The translations under genes were made by a program, and so were the position numbers. Below the pieces are notes generated by a model. It saw nothing but the letters and a program-made list of their open reading frames with translations, had not been told where the DNA came from and did no database searches. A stretch of DNA of 64,000 nucleotides from Calvatia gigantea (lineage: Eukaryota > Basidiomycota > Agaricomycetes > Agaricales > Lycoperdaceae): positions 310,001-374,000 of the forward strand of contig JACAAK010000004.1 of the NCBI GenBank assembly GCA_025093985.1, in the 5' to 3' direction. This document shows positions 33,272 to 43,588 of the stretch, in pieces. The first letter of the stretch is position 1, and every line of letters begins with the position of its first letter.

Positions 33272-36200
33272 CTAATAACGCCCACGACGCCCGCCACCAG
33301 GTCCTTGGTAAGGTCCATAATCTGGCGGCGGTCTCCCACCTATAAAATTAGTATTTGATTGGTCATAGCTTGCACCAATTACGACACCATAGGAAATACA
33401 TACCACTTCGGGGAGGTGGTGGGGGTGGTGGAGATCTCACCCTCGGCGTACTGCTAGGAATCACAGCGTTTTTGAATACATTCATCAAATCGTCCGTCCT
33501 GAACACAGGCCCTGTAGGCAACCACATTGGTCAGTCGTGACAAAAACAAGTAGATGATATGACACATACCATCGAATGAAACAGGCACAGGTAACTCCCC
33601 GATAAACCACTGAAGAACCGCAGGAAGGGCAGGACCCTTCCCTTTTTCGCCATCATCTCTGCCAGGCCCACCGGTTCTAGGAGGCCCACGGTCGCGTCCG
33701 CCACCCTCTCGATCCCAGCCTGTCGGAGGCGGAGGCGAGAACCGTCTTCTTGGAGGTGCATCCCATCCCCTCTCCCCTCTATCCCTCGAACGATCCCTGT
33801 CCCTATCACGGTCTCGTACTTCCCTGTCTCGGTCTCGATCACGAACTGGCGACCTTGACCTTGTGCGCCCAGCCACGCGACTATCCTCCCGACGCACGCG
33901 GTCGACTGAAGAGGGTCGTTTATTGGTTGAAGACGGCAATTTGGTTGTGAATACTTGAAAAGAGCGATGTCTGGGTTTCCGAGCGACCGAGGGAGGATGG
34001 AGATGTGGATGTGGTGGATTCTTTCCGTGCGAGTGCGAAGCCGAGATCTCGTTGTGCGATGGCATCTGTTGTGAGGTAGATATGCCGCTGTGCAAAGCGT
34101 TTAATTGGAGGGTCTGGAGAGGTGAATATAATGTTAGAGAGTGAAGAAGATCGAAGGACGACGCACCGTTCGGGTAAACATCAGCGATCCTCTTTTCAAG
34201 TTTCTGCGCTGCTTCTAGATCACCATACTGATACTCGTATCTCGCCCATCGTTCCCAAAGCGGCCTTGCACGCTCTGGGGAAAATGTGGGTATCACCCTC
34301 TCAAACAACGCACGCGCATCTGTGAACCCAATAATCGTCAGCCGTAGGACAAGACAGGACCCCGAAAGAGAACGCACTCTTATCATCATTGATCGAGATC
34401 AAAAAACCTAGATACCTCAACACAAAATCTACCTCACCGCTGAACAGGTCAAGCCCTTTCTCAAAAATTCGGCTTGCGACATTCTTGTCGTTCGAACAGT
34501 GATACTCCATCAGTGCTAAAAGCAGTCCTCAGTTGATTGGAAAAGAAAGCGAGTTACACGATCACAAGCCAAAAAAATGAAACACACCAGCAGCCTCATA
34601 GACCTCCCAAGGCGTCCAAGAATCCTTCCTTGCCTTGCTAAAGATTGTTCGGGACATTTTGACACCTTCTGCTCGTCTTCCAAAACGCATATACATGACA
34701 TATGCAAGACCGTACTCAGATCTTCGTTCAGCCAGTTCTTTCGACTTGGGAGGTTCATCTTGCGCATTCGACATTTGACTCTGTTGCGAACTGCTGGCGC
34801 TTGTGGGAGGAGGCATTGAAGTTGGCGTATCACCCATATTCGCATCGCCGCCATTTGCTGTATTCGCACTTGTGGCCCCATTTGTGTTCGTATTCGTGTT
34901 CAGATTGGCATTTGCGTTCAGGCCAGCAGGGAGAGACTTCTCCATCGTTTCAAGCTCATTCCGGAGTGCACTCAGAAATCTATCATACGCCGCATGCACT
35001 TCGGTGATATCTTTTCGGACTTCTTGGGCTTCTGCATATGCAAAATTGAGGAGGTAGCTCGTCGGGTTCGCTTCGATGCCAGCTTTGAGAATCGTGAGCG
35101 CTTCATCAGTCTTTCCGACGTTACTTGTCCAAATGTACGCCATATACCTGATTGCGTACAAAGAAGGGGGGGGAGTCCAAGAGTTGAGATTTTGGGACTC
35201 AGTCATAGGGGAGGATTTTCATACCAGATTTCAGAGTAATACCGCATACGGATAACGGCCTTGCGATAGACACCTTGAAGTCGCGTAATCAGCGTCGTCT
35301 TGTCTTTCTCTTCAATCTCAAGCGGGTTGCTTTCTTCCCATTTGAGGTAAGCCTTCCATTTGCCGACGAGAGCTCGTTCTGCTTGATCAAACTTGGGAAG
35401 GCTAGGAATCCAGATTTCTTGGCGCCCATTGACAATTTTTGACGACGGCGGGGGAAATAGCGCGCTCAGATGGTTTGTGAGTTGACGGAGAACGGTGCGA
35501 GCTTGCATATGTGCTGGGGAGAGATCGGCCATGAACTTTTTCGCGGTAATCTTGTTTAGATTCGTCTCAAATGTCTCTAGTTCCTGCCAAAGCCGTTCTA
35601 CATTGTCCAGAGGTATCTGCACCGCTCGATGATACACTTTTCGCAGAGCGTCCATTTTTTGCTGTTCTTCCCAAGTCGTCGTTGTCTTTCACAAGCTATT
35701 GTCAATGAGAAAACGGGGGCGAAAGGTGAGGCGCACCTCTCCGGACTTGAGGAATTGGATGAAGTCTGACCAAATCTCGCCGCTATCTTTATCCTGGCCT
35801 ACATGGTTAAGGGCGAATTCATATGACTTGCGAACAGTATCTCGCGTTTGGGGACCGGGACCAGAGTTTAATCGTCTAACAATCAGTCGAACCCGCTCCA
35901 TAACTTAGACAGTGCCTGGAATTGCGCACCTCACGTAGGTCAAGTAAAATTTCCACAGATCGACAGAGGGCGATGAACGTAAAAATCTTTTGAATAATTC
36001 CTCCGCTTCAGAAAAAGTTGACTGGTCGTTGAGAAAAAAGCTTATGTAGGCAATTTGGGCAGAGGCCTGTCAAACAGTCAGCACCATATCCGGGACAAAG
36101 CAAGGGCACATACAGTATTCGGGTACTGTTTGAGCAGCGCATCAAAAGTAGTACGAATCTTCTCCACTTCACCTGTCTGTTCCGCCATTTCGACTAGGTG

Positions 36201-36368
36201 TCGCCACCCGTCGGGGTTATAACCCCGCTCCTTGAGCTCCGCAAAGAGGGCGTCGAAGCTCGACGGCGCCTGCGTTGGATTTTCGTTCTTGCCTGGGCTA
36301 CCAGGTGGCTGCATGCTGCCACCGCGGTCGACGGCCATACCCTCCGGGGACTTCGGCTCTGCAGACAT
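33272..36368 (-). CDS. RNA14: mRNA 3'-end-processing protein Rna14 (CstF-77 orthologue)
   Basis: Scaffold of cleavage factor IA, binding Rna15 and Pcf11 in mRNA 3'-end formation in the nucleus. Eleven exons splice with consistent phases: 36114-36368, 35930-36066, 35737-35875, 35225-35685, 34588-35147, 34378-34515, 34167-34319, 33955-34113, 33570-33905, 33404-33511 and 33272-33339, giving 837 residues. HAT repeats are visible throughout: [80 protein letters not shown] and [20 protein letters not shown]. The C-terminal exon [20 protein letters not shown] is the Rna15-binding 'monkeytail'. The protein ends [10 protein letters not shown]. Unusual is an Arg/Asp dipeptide tract (about 33780-33860). 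The 49-nt intron 33906-33954 is inferred from phase; if it is not spliced, the frame breaks there. Many decayed copies of its 3' half lie to the left. Confidence 0.92.
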
Positions 36369-37395
36369 GGAGGAAGAGAAAGTTAAAGAGGCGGCATCAT
36401 CGGTCCCAATGCCACATCCTCAGTGCATTACTTTCCCACGGTTCGCGTCCACCGATTTGTCTTCATCTCTTCCAACGCCTCTTGGACATATTCTTTATTG
36501 AGGTATTTGGGAAACAGTGTGCAAGTTTATTTTATCTTATCTTCCCTGTCAAGACAAGGCGGTTCCGTCCCTCGAGCTGCAGTTTTGGAAATATGACTCG
36601 GCTCTATGAATGGAAGGAGGACGTTAACATTCCCACGCTACATCCTTGGACGTCCTGGACCCTGGCAGCCAACACTTCAGCTTCAGCACCAGCTTTGTGG
36701 CCTTGAAAACCCAACCGAGGGCGATAGTTTCATCGCTTACGAGTAAAGAAGACATAAGTCATCCAGATGTTTTTATTTGAACATGCTGTTAAACTCCAGT
36801 TGCCGTAGCCGGCAGCAAGAGATCACACCTTTGATTTGACAATAACCTCGTGGCAACCTGTTGTGAACATTCGGCTTGGATAGTCGTGTTCAACGCGGAC
36901 TCCAGCGCAAACGCACTCGAACAGGAAAGCTTTGGTTGTGAAGCCAGGGCAGAGGGTGGTCGATTTTCTCAAATTTACCGCGACAGGTCTTCGTTTCAGA
37001 CATCCCCTACATTCGCCCTATGGTTGCAAGGTAGCAAAATTTATCAACGCTATAACGCCAACAAGCTGAAGATCTAATGCCCTAAATGTCCTCTTCTCAG
37101 TTCTTCGAGCAGATGGCATGAGAGACAAGCCGTGTAAGTTGACACACAACCACAAGGCAAAGAATCATTCTTCTGTGTGGGACACCACATTGTCAGACCT
37201 TTTCCATGAACAGAGCCATACTTCAACCCAAAGGACCTCTATTTTATATTTCTTTGACGCTTTGGTCGTTCGGGCGTTTGTGCTGCTCCTTCGAATATTT
37301 ACAAAACTGGTCATGTTGGACCCCAACCAGAATGCTTTAATAAAAACGGCCCGACACACAAAATACACGACATTAAAATCGTATGGTGGACGAGG
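36369..37395. other. Intergenic: RNA14 5' side, methyltransferase 3' side
   Basis: RNA14 transcribes leftward from 36368. No exon was supported between here and 37395; short open stretches at 36275-36706 and 37118-37395 have no conserved features. The first ~200 bases left of 36600 should hold the RNA14 promoter. Confidence 0.4.
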
Positions 37396-38154
37396 TTACA
37401 TATCTTTAGTCGGCTTCCAAATACGGTCTCCTGCGTCTTCCAGGAAAACCCCGGCTGTCCACGCTGACACCTTCCTTCCTTCAACATGGTAATTTTGTTC
37501 TGAACTTCAAGTGGGTTGGCCTCGTTTGATTTACCGCCCTTGGTAGTAGCGGGCCGTTTTCCGTCCATGCCCACTGTACCAAAGAATCCACCGATATAGA
37601 GGTTTGACGCGACTGACTCGGATGACACTGGCACATAGGGGCTGAAGGGGTTGCACCCTCAACGCGCCTCCCACTAAAATCAAACATAGGAAATGAACAC
37701 AACAGCATTCAGAGCAGTCAAACACACTCACCAGATCGCGCTGAACCTCCAACAGATTGTGAAATGATCTTATATGTCGTGACTCTCCCTTCAGGAATCG
37801 TTAAGATGAAGTCGTAGACATCCCATTGGTACTGCGTCAACTTCTGTAGCTTGACAGGTTAATGCCAAGAGTTTGTTGCAGAGAACGGCGTCAAACCTTC
37901 CCGGATTTGGTTCGGTATATCTGTCTTTCATTGCCAATCCGGGGAAAATAGACCTGGGCTTGATGTGTCATTGTCGTATCAACTGCTGCGCTGTTTGGTC
38001 GGGCAACGACTGTCGGCGCTTGCGTGCTCGAGTTCGTATTTTCCTGCTTTGCAGTGGCGGGGGTCCCGTTTAGGAGACTTGGCGCCTCGGAACGGGTTGG
38101 TAGATACACGAAATCCTTTCTGTTCAGTGCTTTGGAGGGTTGAGCCTTTGGCAT
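37396..38154 (-). pseudogene. O6-methylguanine-DNA methyltransferase-like protein, frame broken by extra bases
   Basis: Three exons: 37897-38154 (86 residues of low-complexity N-terminus, MPKAQPSKALNRKDFVYLPT), 37732-37843 (KLTQYQWDVYDFILTIPEGR, TTYKIISQSVGGSARS) and 37396-37673. The second and third carry the DNA-binding/alkyl-acceptor domain. Members repair O6-alkylguanine by transfer to the Cys of a PCHRV motif. In exon 3 the protein sequence (VGGALR, SPYVP, SNLYIGGFFG, NKITMLKE, DRIWKP) is recognisable but spread over three frames. Six extra single bases, four within about 55 nt around the PCHR site, account for every shift, and removing them leaves 91 in-frame codons ending in a stop. 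As written the product lacks the acceptor Cys. It is either a recent pseudogene or a poor consensus. Confidence 0.85.
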
Positions 38155-38387
38155 ACTAAACTAAAGTGGTCGTCTGGATATGGGGTTGGACAACATCAGA
38201 CAACACCATAAAAAGCCTTGGAAAAACATCGGAAAATTTGATCAGCGGGGACTAAATCCGGGACCGGGTTGCCTCTGGGCACCAAACAGCACGTCTACCA
38301 TAGACGTGTTATGAGTCCCCGGGAGCCATATCCAAAGGGTATATTAGACCTAACATTTGCTTCTGTTCTCACTCCAACACAGAAGTA

Positions 38388-41300
38388 ATGCCTGCTACTC
38401 AGTTTCTCCCCACTCCAGACCTATACTTCACTTCTCTTGAGGAGTTAGACGCGTACGTCGCCAAGGCGCAGTCTGACCGCCCGAGCACCAATCGAACCAC
38501 CGGATGGGTTCCCCGCAAGACCCTCGCTCAAGGTTCACGCGGAAACCTCTTGGTTAGTCGCCCATAGACCATGATCGGGACGTGATCTGACACATCACCA
38601 TCAACGGACTTTAGGTATGCCATGACTATAAGGTAATACGGAAACTTCGGGTCACCGCGTCACTATACCCCCTCCGGGATGGGTTAACGCAGCTCACCGT
38701 CAAGGAACCAGGATGCTGGGTGTTCTGTAAGGCCCCTTCATACCACGATGAACCATCTCCACTAACGTCCTTAATAAGAATCTTTGAAGGAGACCGCAGC
38801 TACTGACTGCCTTCGTCTCGTCGTCGGAAAGCTCCCTCAAACGCCCACGGCTTCCATCGGCCAGGAACCTCCGTCGACCCTCCCCGTCTCTCCGCACTAC
38901 GCCATCATCCTTGCACAACTTGCGGCAGAACGTGGCTTTGACGGTTACTTGCTTAACTTTGAATGTTTTATCGACGGAGGTCCAGAGCAAACTCGAGCTC
39001 TCGCTGCTTGGATTTCAATCTTACAATCCGAGCTCATCAAACGCGTTGGGCCACATGCCGAAACCGTCTGGTATGACAGTGTCATCTTCACCGGCCAGTT
39101 GTGGTGGCAGGATCGCCTTAATAGTTTCAATCTCCCTTTCTTTGTCCCGTCCACCAATTTCTTCTCGAACTATACGGTCAGTATACGGAAATTAAAGCGT
39201 GACATCTCATCTAATACTTTACTAGTGGGACCCCAGTTACACCGACATAACAGCACAGTACTATCTCTCCCTCGATCCAAACCTCATCGGGATGGGTTCA
39301 AACTCCAAGCGAAGCATCCAAATGTTAGAGGTTCATGTATGGGCGCGCTCCCAGGAGAGGCGGTTCGGCTCACAAGCCATCGACATTCCCCAATCTCTGG
39401 TCTAGGTAGCGCATTACCAGATGACTGGACTCGAGAACGAACCTGACTTTACATGGACCTCTGGGCAATACGCCGACTTGGGTGGTGCCCATCCAGCTAT
39501 ATGCCAGTGCCGAAGGTCAAAGGCGAAATTCGATGATGGTCTTTCGACTTTCAGCGCTTCTTCCCTATTTTCCTCTCCGATCCTAGGATTTCCCTTCAAC
39601 GACTTGTAGGAGTAGACGGTGTCGTTGCTGGGCTCTTCCGCAGATCGAGAGGGTCAGGAAGCGTAAACAAGAACGGACGCTGCCCGTCCCATTCATGGTA
39701 GAACACGAGGGAACGTCCCAGTAGAACCTGGAACATGGCGATGCAGATGGGCATTCAAGCTTGACGCCAAAGTGTAGGAAGAAGGGATAACATTCTTAAA
39801 TAATGCAGTTGGTTTATTCTGGAGCATGTACCATGTCACCGTTATCTCTCTATTTCGCAGGTTAGATGGCCATTTCGGGCTTATACAAGCCGTTGGCAAC
39901 TGGATTATGAAATGACAGGAGAGGATCTGAATTTTCCAGCATGACGTGGAAAGGGAAAGCCAAGGCGTAATCAGATTGCGCGGTCTTTTATATGAAAGAA
40001 ATCACAGAACGGTTAATGTCCTCGGGCCAATCCTTGGAACAGTATGTCTAAGGCACTGAAAGGGACACATCCAATAAATCGGACGACGATTGCCACCTGG
40101 CTATCGTTGTTTAAACACGCATACAGTCAACGATGTCTCAAAATACAGGAGAAACGTTCGTTGACATTACGCCAATTGTTATTGTTGCATGTCGAATGGG
40201 TCACCTTCGGATCCGCGATCTCCGAGCTTCCAAAGCAATAGAGCGCATCGGTCGATTCACCGTATCGGAAAGGTTGTGATGGCTGTGCCAGGGGAAAATG
40301 CATAAACACTTTCTGATTATCCCAAGCGCCCCGCAGTCTTTGACAGTCAGAGACCGCTGAATCCGTTGTTACCATAATTAAAGGGCAATGATGTTCTGAT
40401 GCTTTTCTTCGCAATATATCCTCCTTCGAAAGAAGTCTGAGGTTCTAAAACTTATTCAGCTAATCAGGGTTGAGAACCTTCCGGGATGCGAGTCAACACG
40501 AACGAAATGAGGAGATGTCAAGATTATTGGCGAACTTGCGGTGCGTGGAATACCTAAGACCATGCCCCTATCACATAGCAGAATGAAGACTAGCGCTGAA
40601 CTGCACCCTACATGAGAAAGCCCACTAAAGGCTCAGGCATTCACTACTCGTGGTGGAATTGCGTGAACACAGTGTGCATTTACAATCGCTCCATCCAGCA
40701 TCCAGTGGAAGACACTTTGGATTATTCAGGGAAAAACTGATTTGTCCCACATTGGTTTGACAGCAATATGATATTACCGATGAAATCCGCCTAAACAAAA
40801 TCACGGGTCCTAACGCGTTCTAATTTAGGGAGGATATGTAGAGAATCCTCAGTCTATGTCCTACACGTTTAACTACTGGTCTTTATGTGACACATTCGTT
40901 TAGTACGCGCGTCTGTCCTTGAGGTTTGTTGGTATTACTCACGTTTTCGCAGCTTCTCTCATCACCGCGTCACTATACCCCCTCCGGGATGGGTTAACGC
41001 AGCTCACCGTCAAGGAACCAGGATGCTGGGTGTTCTGTAAGGCCCCTTCATACCACGATGAACCATCTCCACTAACGTCCTTAATAAGAATCTTTGAAGG
41101 AGACGCAGCTACTGACTGCCTTCGTCTCGTCGTCGGAAAGCTCCCTCAAACGCCCACGGCTTCCATCGGCCAGGAACCTCCGTCGACCCTCCCCGTCTCT
41201 CCGCACTACGCCATCATCCTTGCACAACTTGCGGCAGAACGTGGCTTTGACGGTTACTTGCTTAACTTTGAATGTTTTATCGACGGAGGTCCAGAGCAAA

Positions 41301-43208
41301 CTCGAGCTCTCGCTGCTTGGATTTCAATCTTACAATCCGAGCTCATCAAACGCGTTGGGCCACATGCCGAAACCGTCTGGTATGACAGTGTCATCTTCAC
41401 CGGCCAGTTGTGGTGGCAGGATCGCCTTAATAGTTTCAATCTCCCTTTCTTTGTCCCGTCCACCAATTTCTTCTCGAACTATACGGTCAGTATACGGAAA
41501 TTAAAGCGTGACATCTCATCTAATACTTTACTAGTGGGACCCCAGTTACACCGACATAACAGCACAGTACTATCTCTCCCTCGATCCAAACCTCATCGGG
41601 ATGGGTTCAAACTCCAAGCCGAAGACACTCCAAGATGTCCAGATGGGTGTCGATGTATGGGGCCGCGGCTCTCACGGAGGAGGCGGTTTCGGCTGCTACA
41701 AGGCCATCGAGCACATTGCCCCAGACTCTCTTGGTCTCAGCGTCGCGCTCTTCGCTCCAGGATGGACCTGGGAGACCCGAGAGAACGAACCTGACTTTAC
41801 ATGGGACCTCTGGTGGCAATACGAGCGCGATCTCTGGGCTGGCTCGCCCGATCCCAATGCTACTATGCCAGTGCCGAAGGATGCAAAGGCGAAATTTGAT
41901 GATGTACATGGTCCTTTCAGACCTTTCAGCGCCTTCTTCCCTATTTTGCCTCCTCCCGATCCTCAGGATTTCCCCTTCCACACGACCTTCTGTCCTGGAG
42001 TAGGACGCGCGTGGTTCGTTGCTGGATCTTCTGTCCAGCAGTATCCGAGAGGGTGGACGGATGTCGATAAACAGACGACGATGGGTGACCTGCTCTGGCC
42101 ACGTCCCCAATTGCAGTGGCAAGCAACTTCCGAGGGAACCGTCCCCGATGTAGCAACCTCGGTGAACATGGGCGATGCATGGAATGGTGGCAGTTCTATC
42201 AAGCTTGACTTCACGGAGGCAGAAGTCAACGAAGCTCTCGCTTTCCGTTCCTTCTGGGTTCCCATCCAATCCCTTTCGCTCACGACGCGGAAATCTTATA
42301 CGGCAACTATCGTATACAAGACTGTGAACAGCAGCGACCTCGACCTCGACGTTGCTCTCTCTATTCAATCTCTCCACCCCGAGGGCACCTCCAATACTTC
42401 GTCGGCACCCGCAGTCACTATCGCACCTAACACTGCCAAGTCCACCGAAGTTTCCAACGGCTGGGCCAAGATCATCATCCAGTTTACCGTCACGGACACA
42501 CCACCCACCACAGTTGCTGTGGATATGGCGATCGGCCTCGTAGTCACCACCGTGTCCAACAACACGACTCTTCCCTTCGCATTATCACTCCTCTTGGGTC
42601 AAATCAACGTCCATGCCGCGCCTTCTTCCACCGTCGACCCCAACACTCCTCGTATTCTCTGGGCAGATTTCCAACCCCTCACGGTCGAGATAGGCCTGGC
42701 TCCCAAGGAACCGGAGCAGCCGGGCGACCAACCTGGAGAAGGGAAACAGAGAGTCATAGGACCGATCACGAAGCAACTTACGAACATAACCTGGCAACCT
42801 GCAACGTCTCTTCAGCCCGTCGGACCAATTACGATTACGTCTCCCGATGACCCCACCTTACCCTGGACACCTCAACCTCCCCTCGCACACGACTGGTTCC
42901 CTGGATTCTCGTACTTCAATATCTACGCTGCAGTTCCAGATCCTGCTGTGTGGCTCCGGATTCGTGCCAAGAATCGCAACGTCCAGAAGGTCACGAAGCT
43001 GGAAGAAGAACTGGGAATGACCTGGATTGGGACCTCTGGAGCGGATGGAGCTGTTGGGAAAGGGAAGTTGGAGTTCACGTTTGATAGAACGCAGTTTCCG
43101 GTCGGGCTGAGGGATTTGAGTAAGGTTAGGATTTTTGTCCAGGGCGTACTTGACACTGGAGAAATTTTGGACTGGGAGAAGTGCGCCTTTGTAGATGTAC
43201 AGTTTTGA
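38388..43208 (+). CDS. Endo-beta-N-acetylglucosaminidase (GH85, ENGase)
   Basis: Cytosolic ENGase cleaving between the two core GlcNAc residues of N-glycans in glycoprotein turnover. Six exons fit in phase: 38388-38552, 38615-38632 (only 18 nt, encoding VCHDYK), 40829-40902, 40953-41036, 41089-41485 and 41535-43208, total 803 residues. Family hallmarks: VCHDYKGGYVENP, the SLCDTFVYFSHHRVTIPPPG stretch with AAHRQGTRMLGVL, the catalytic YLLNFE motif (Asn-x-Glu) in exon 5, QLWWQDRLNSFN, and MGVDVWGRGSHGGGGF in exon 6. A beta-sandwich-rich C-terminal region follows. No signal peptide. Intron 2 is 2,196 nt instead of the usual ~50 because it contains a partial copy of exons 4-6 (38652 to about 39770). 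Exons 1-2 were joined to exon 3 on conserved sequence and phase, so this is an inference across a long intron. Confidence 0.92.
38652..39770 (+). repeat. Partial copy of the GH85 gene inside its own intron 2
   Basis: Matches 40962-42215 in direct orientation. From 38652 to about 39317 it is essentially identical, introns included, apart from one extra C at about 38793. Beyond that the match abruptly becomes dense with single-base deletions and substitutions and fades out near 39770 (last clear block catggcgatgca and caagcttgac). It cannot encode a functional domain. It is either a tandem duplication or a misassembled low-quality read. Confidence 0.8.
39771..40828. other. Remainder of GH85 intron 2, unassigned
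   Basis: About 1 kb with no gene or repeat recognised. It ends in a normal acceptor (ttctaatttag) before exon 3. Confidence 0.35.
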
Positions 43209-43588
43209 ATTACTTGGCTTTCATACCCACTGGAAGAGCGGGGAATTACTGTAACATTAGTCGTTTGTTTTTTGCTGTATTACCTCTATGTAAATTGAAT
43301 GGACATGGATTATGAAACGGTTAACAGGAATGTCATAACAGCCGAAACAGAGGTTGTGACTAGCGCTGCTATTTAATATATTTTTTACAAACAGCTCAAG
43401 AACAAGAAAACGTCAGCTTAAAACGCGATAAGTATGCACCCGATTACGAACATCTCTCCCGCAATCTAGTCGTGCCACAACAGACAACGGACCAAATAAA
43501 AAAAAGCGACATTCCATCAACTCAACCCAACAACCCAACAATCCTAAAGCCTGAACTCCTCAACCTCGGAAACCAAAACTCGACCCAT

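Noticed and set aside
41607..42377. 256-codon minus-strand open frame opposite the GH85 gene
   Set aside because: It lies wholly within a well-supported exon, has no recognisable motif and follows from the codon use of the plus strand.
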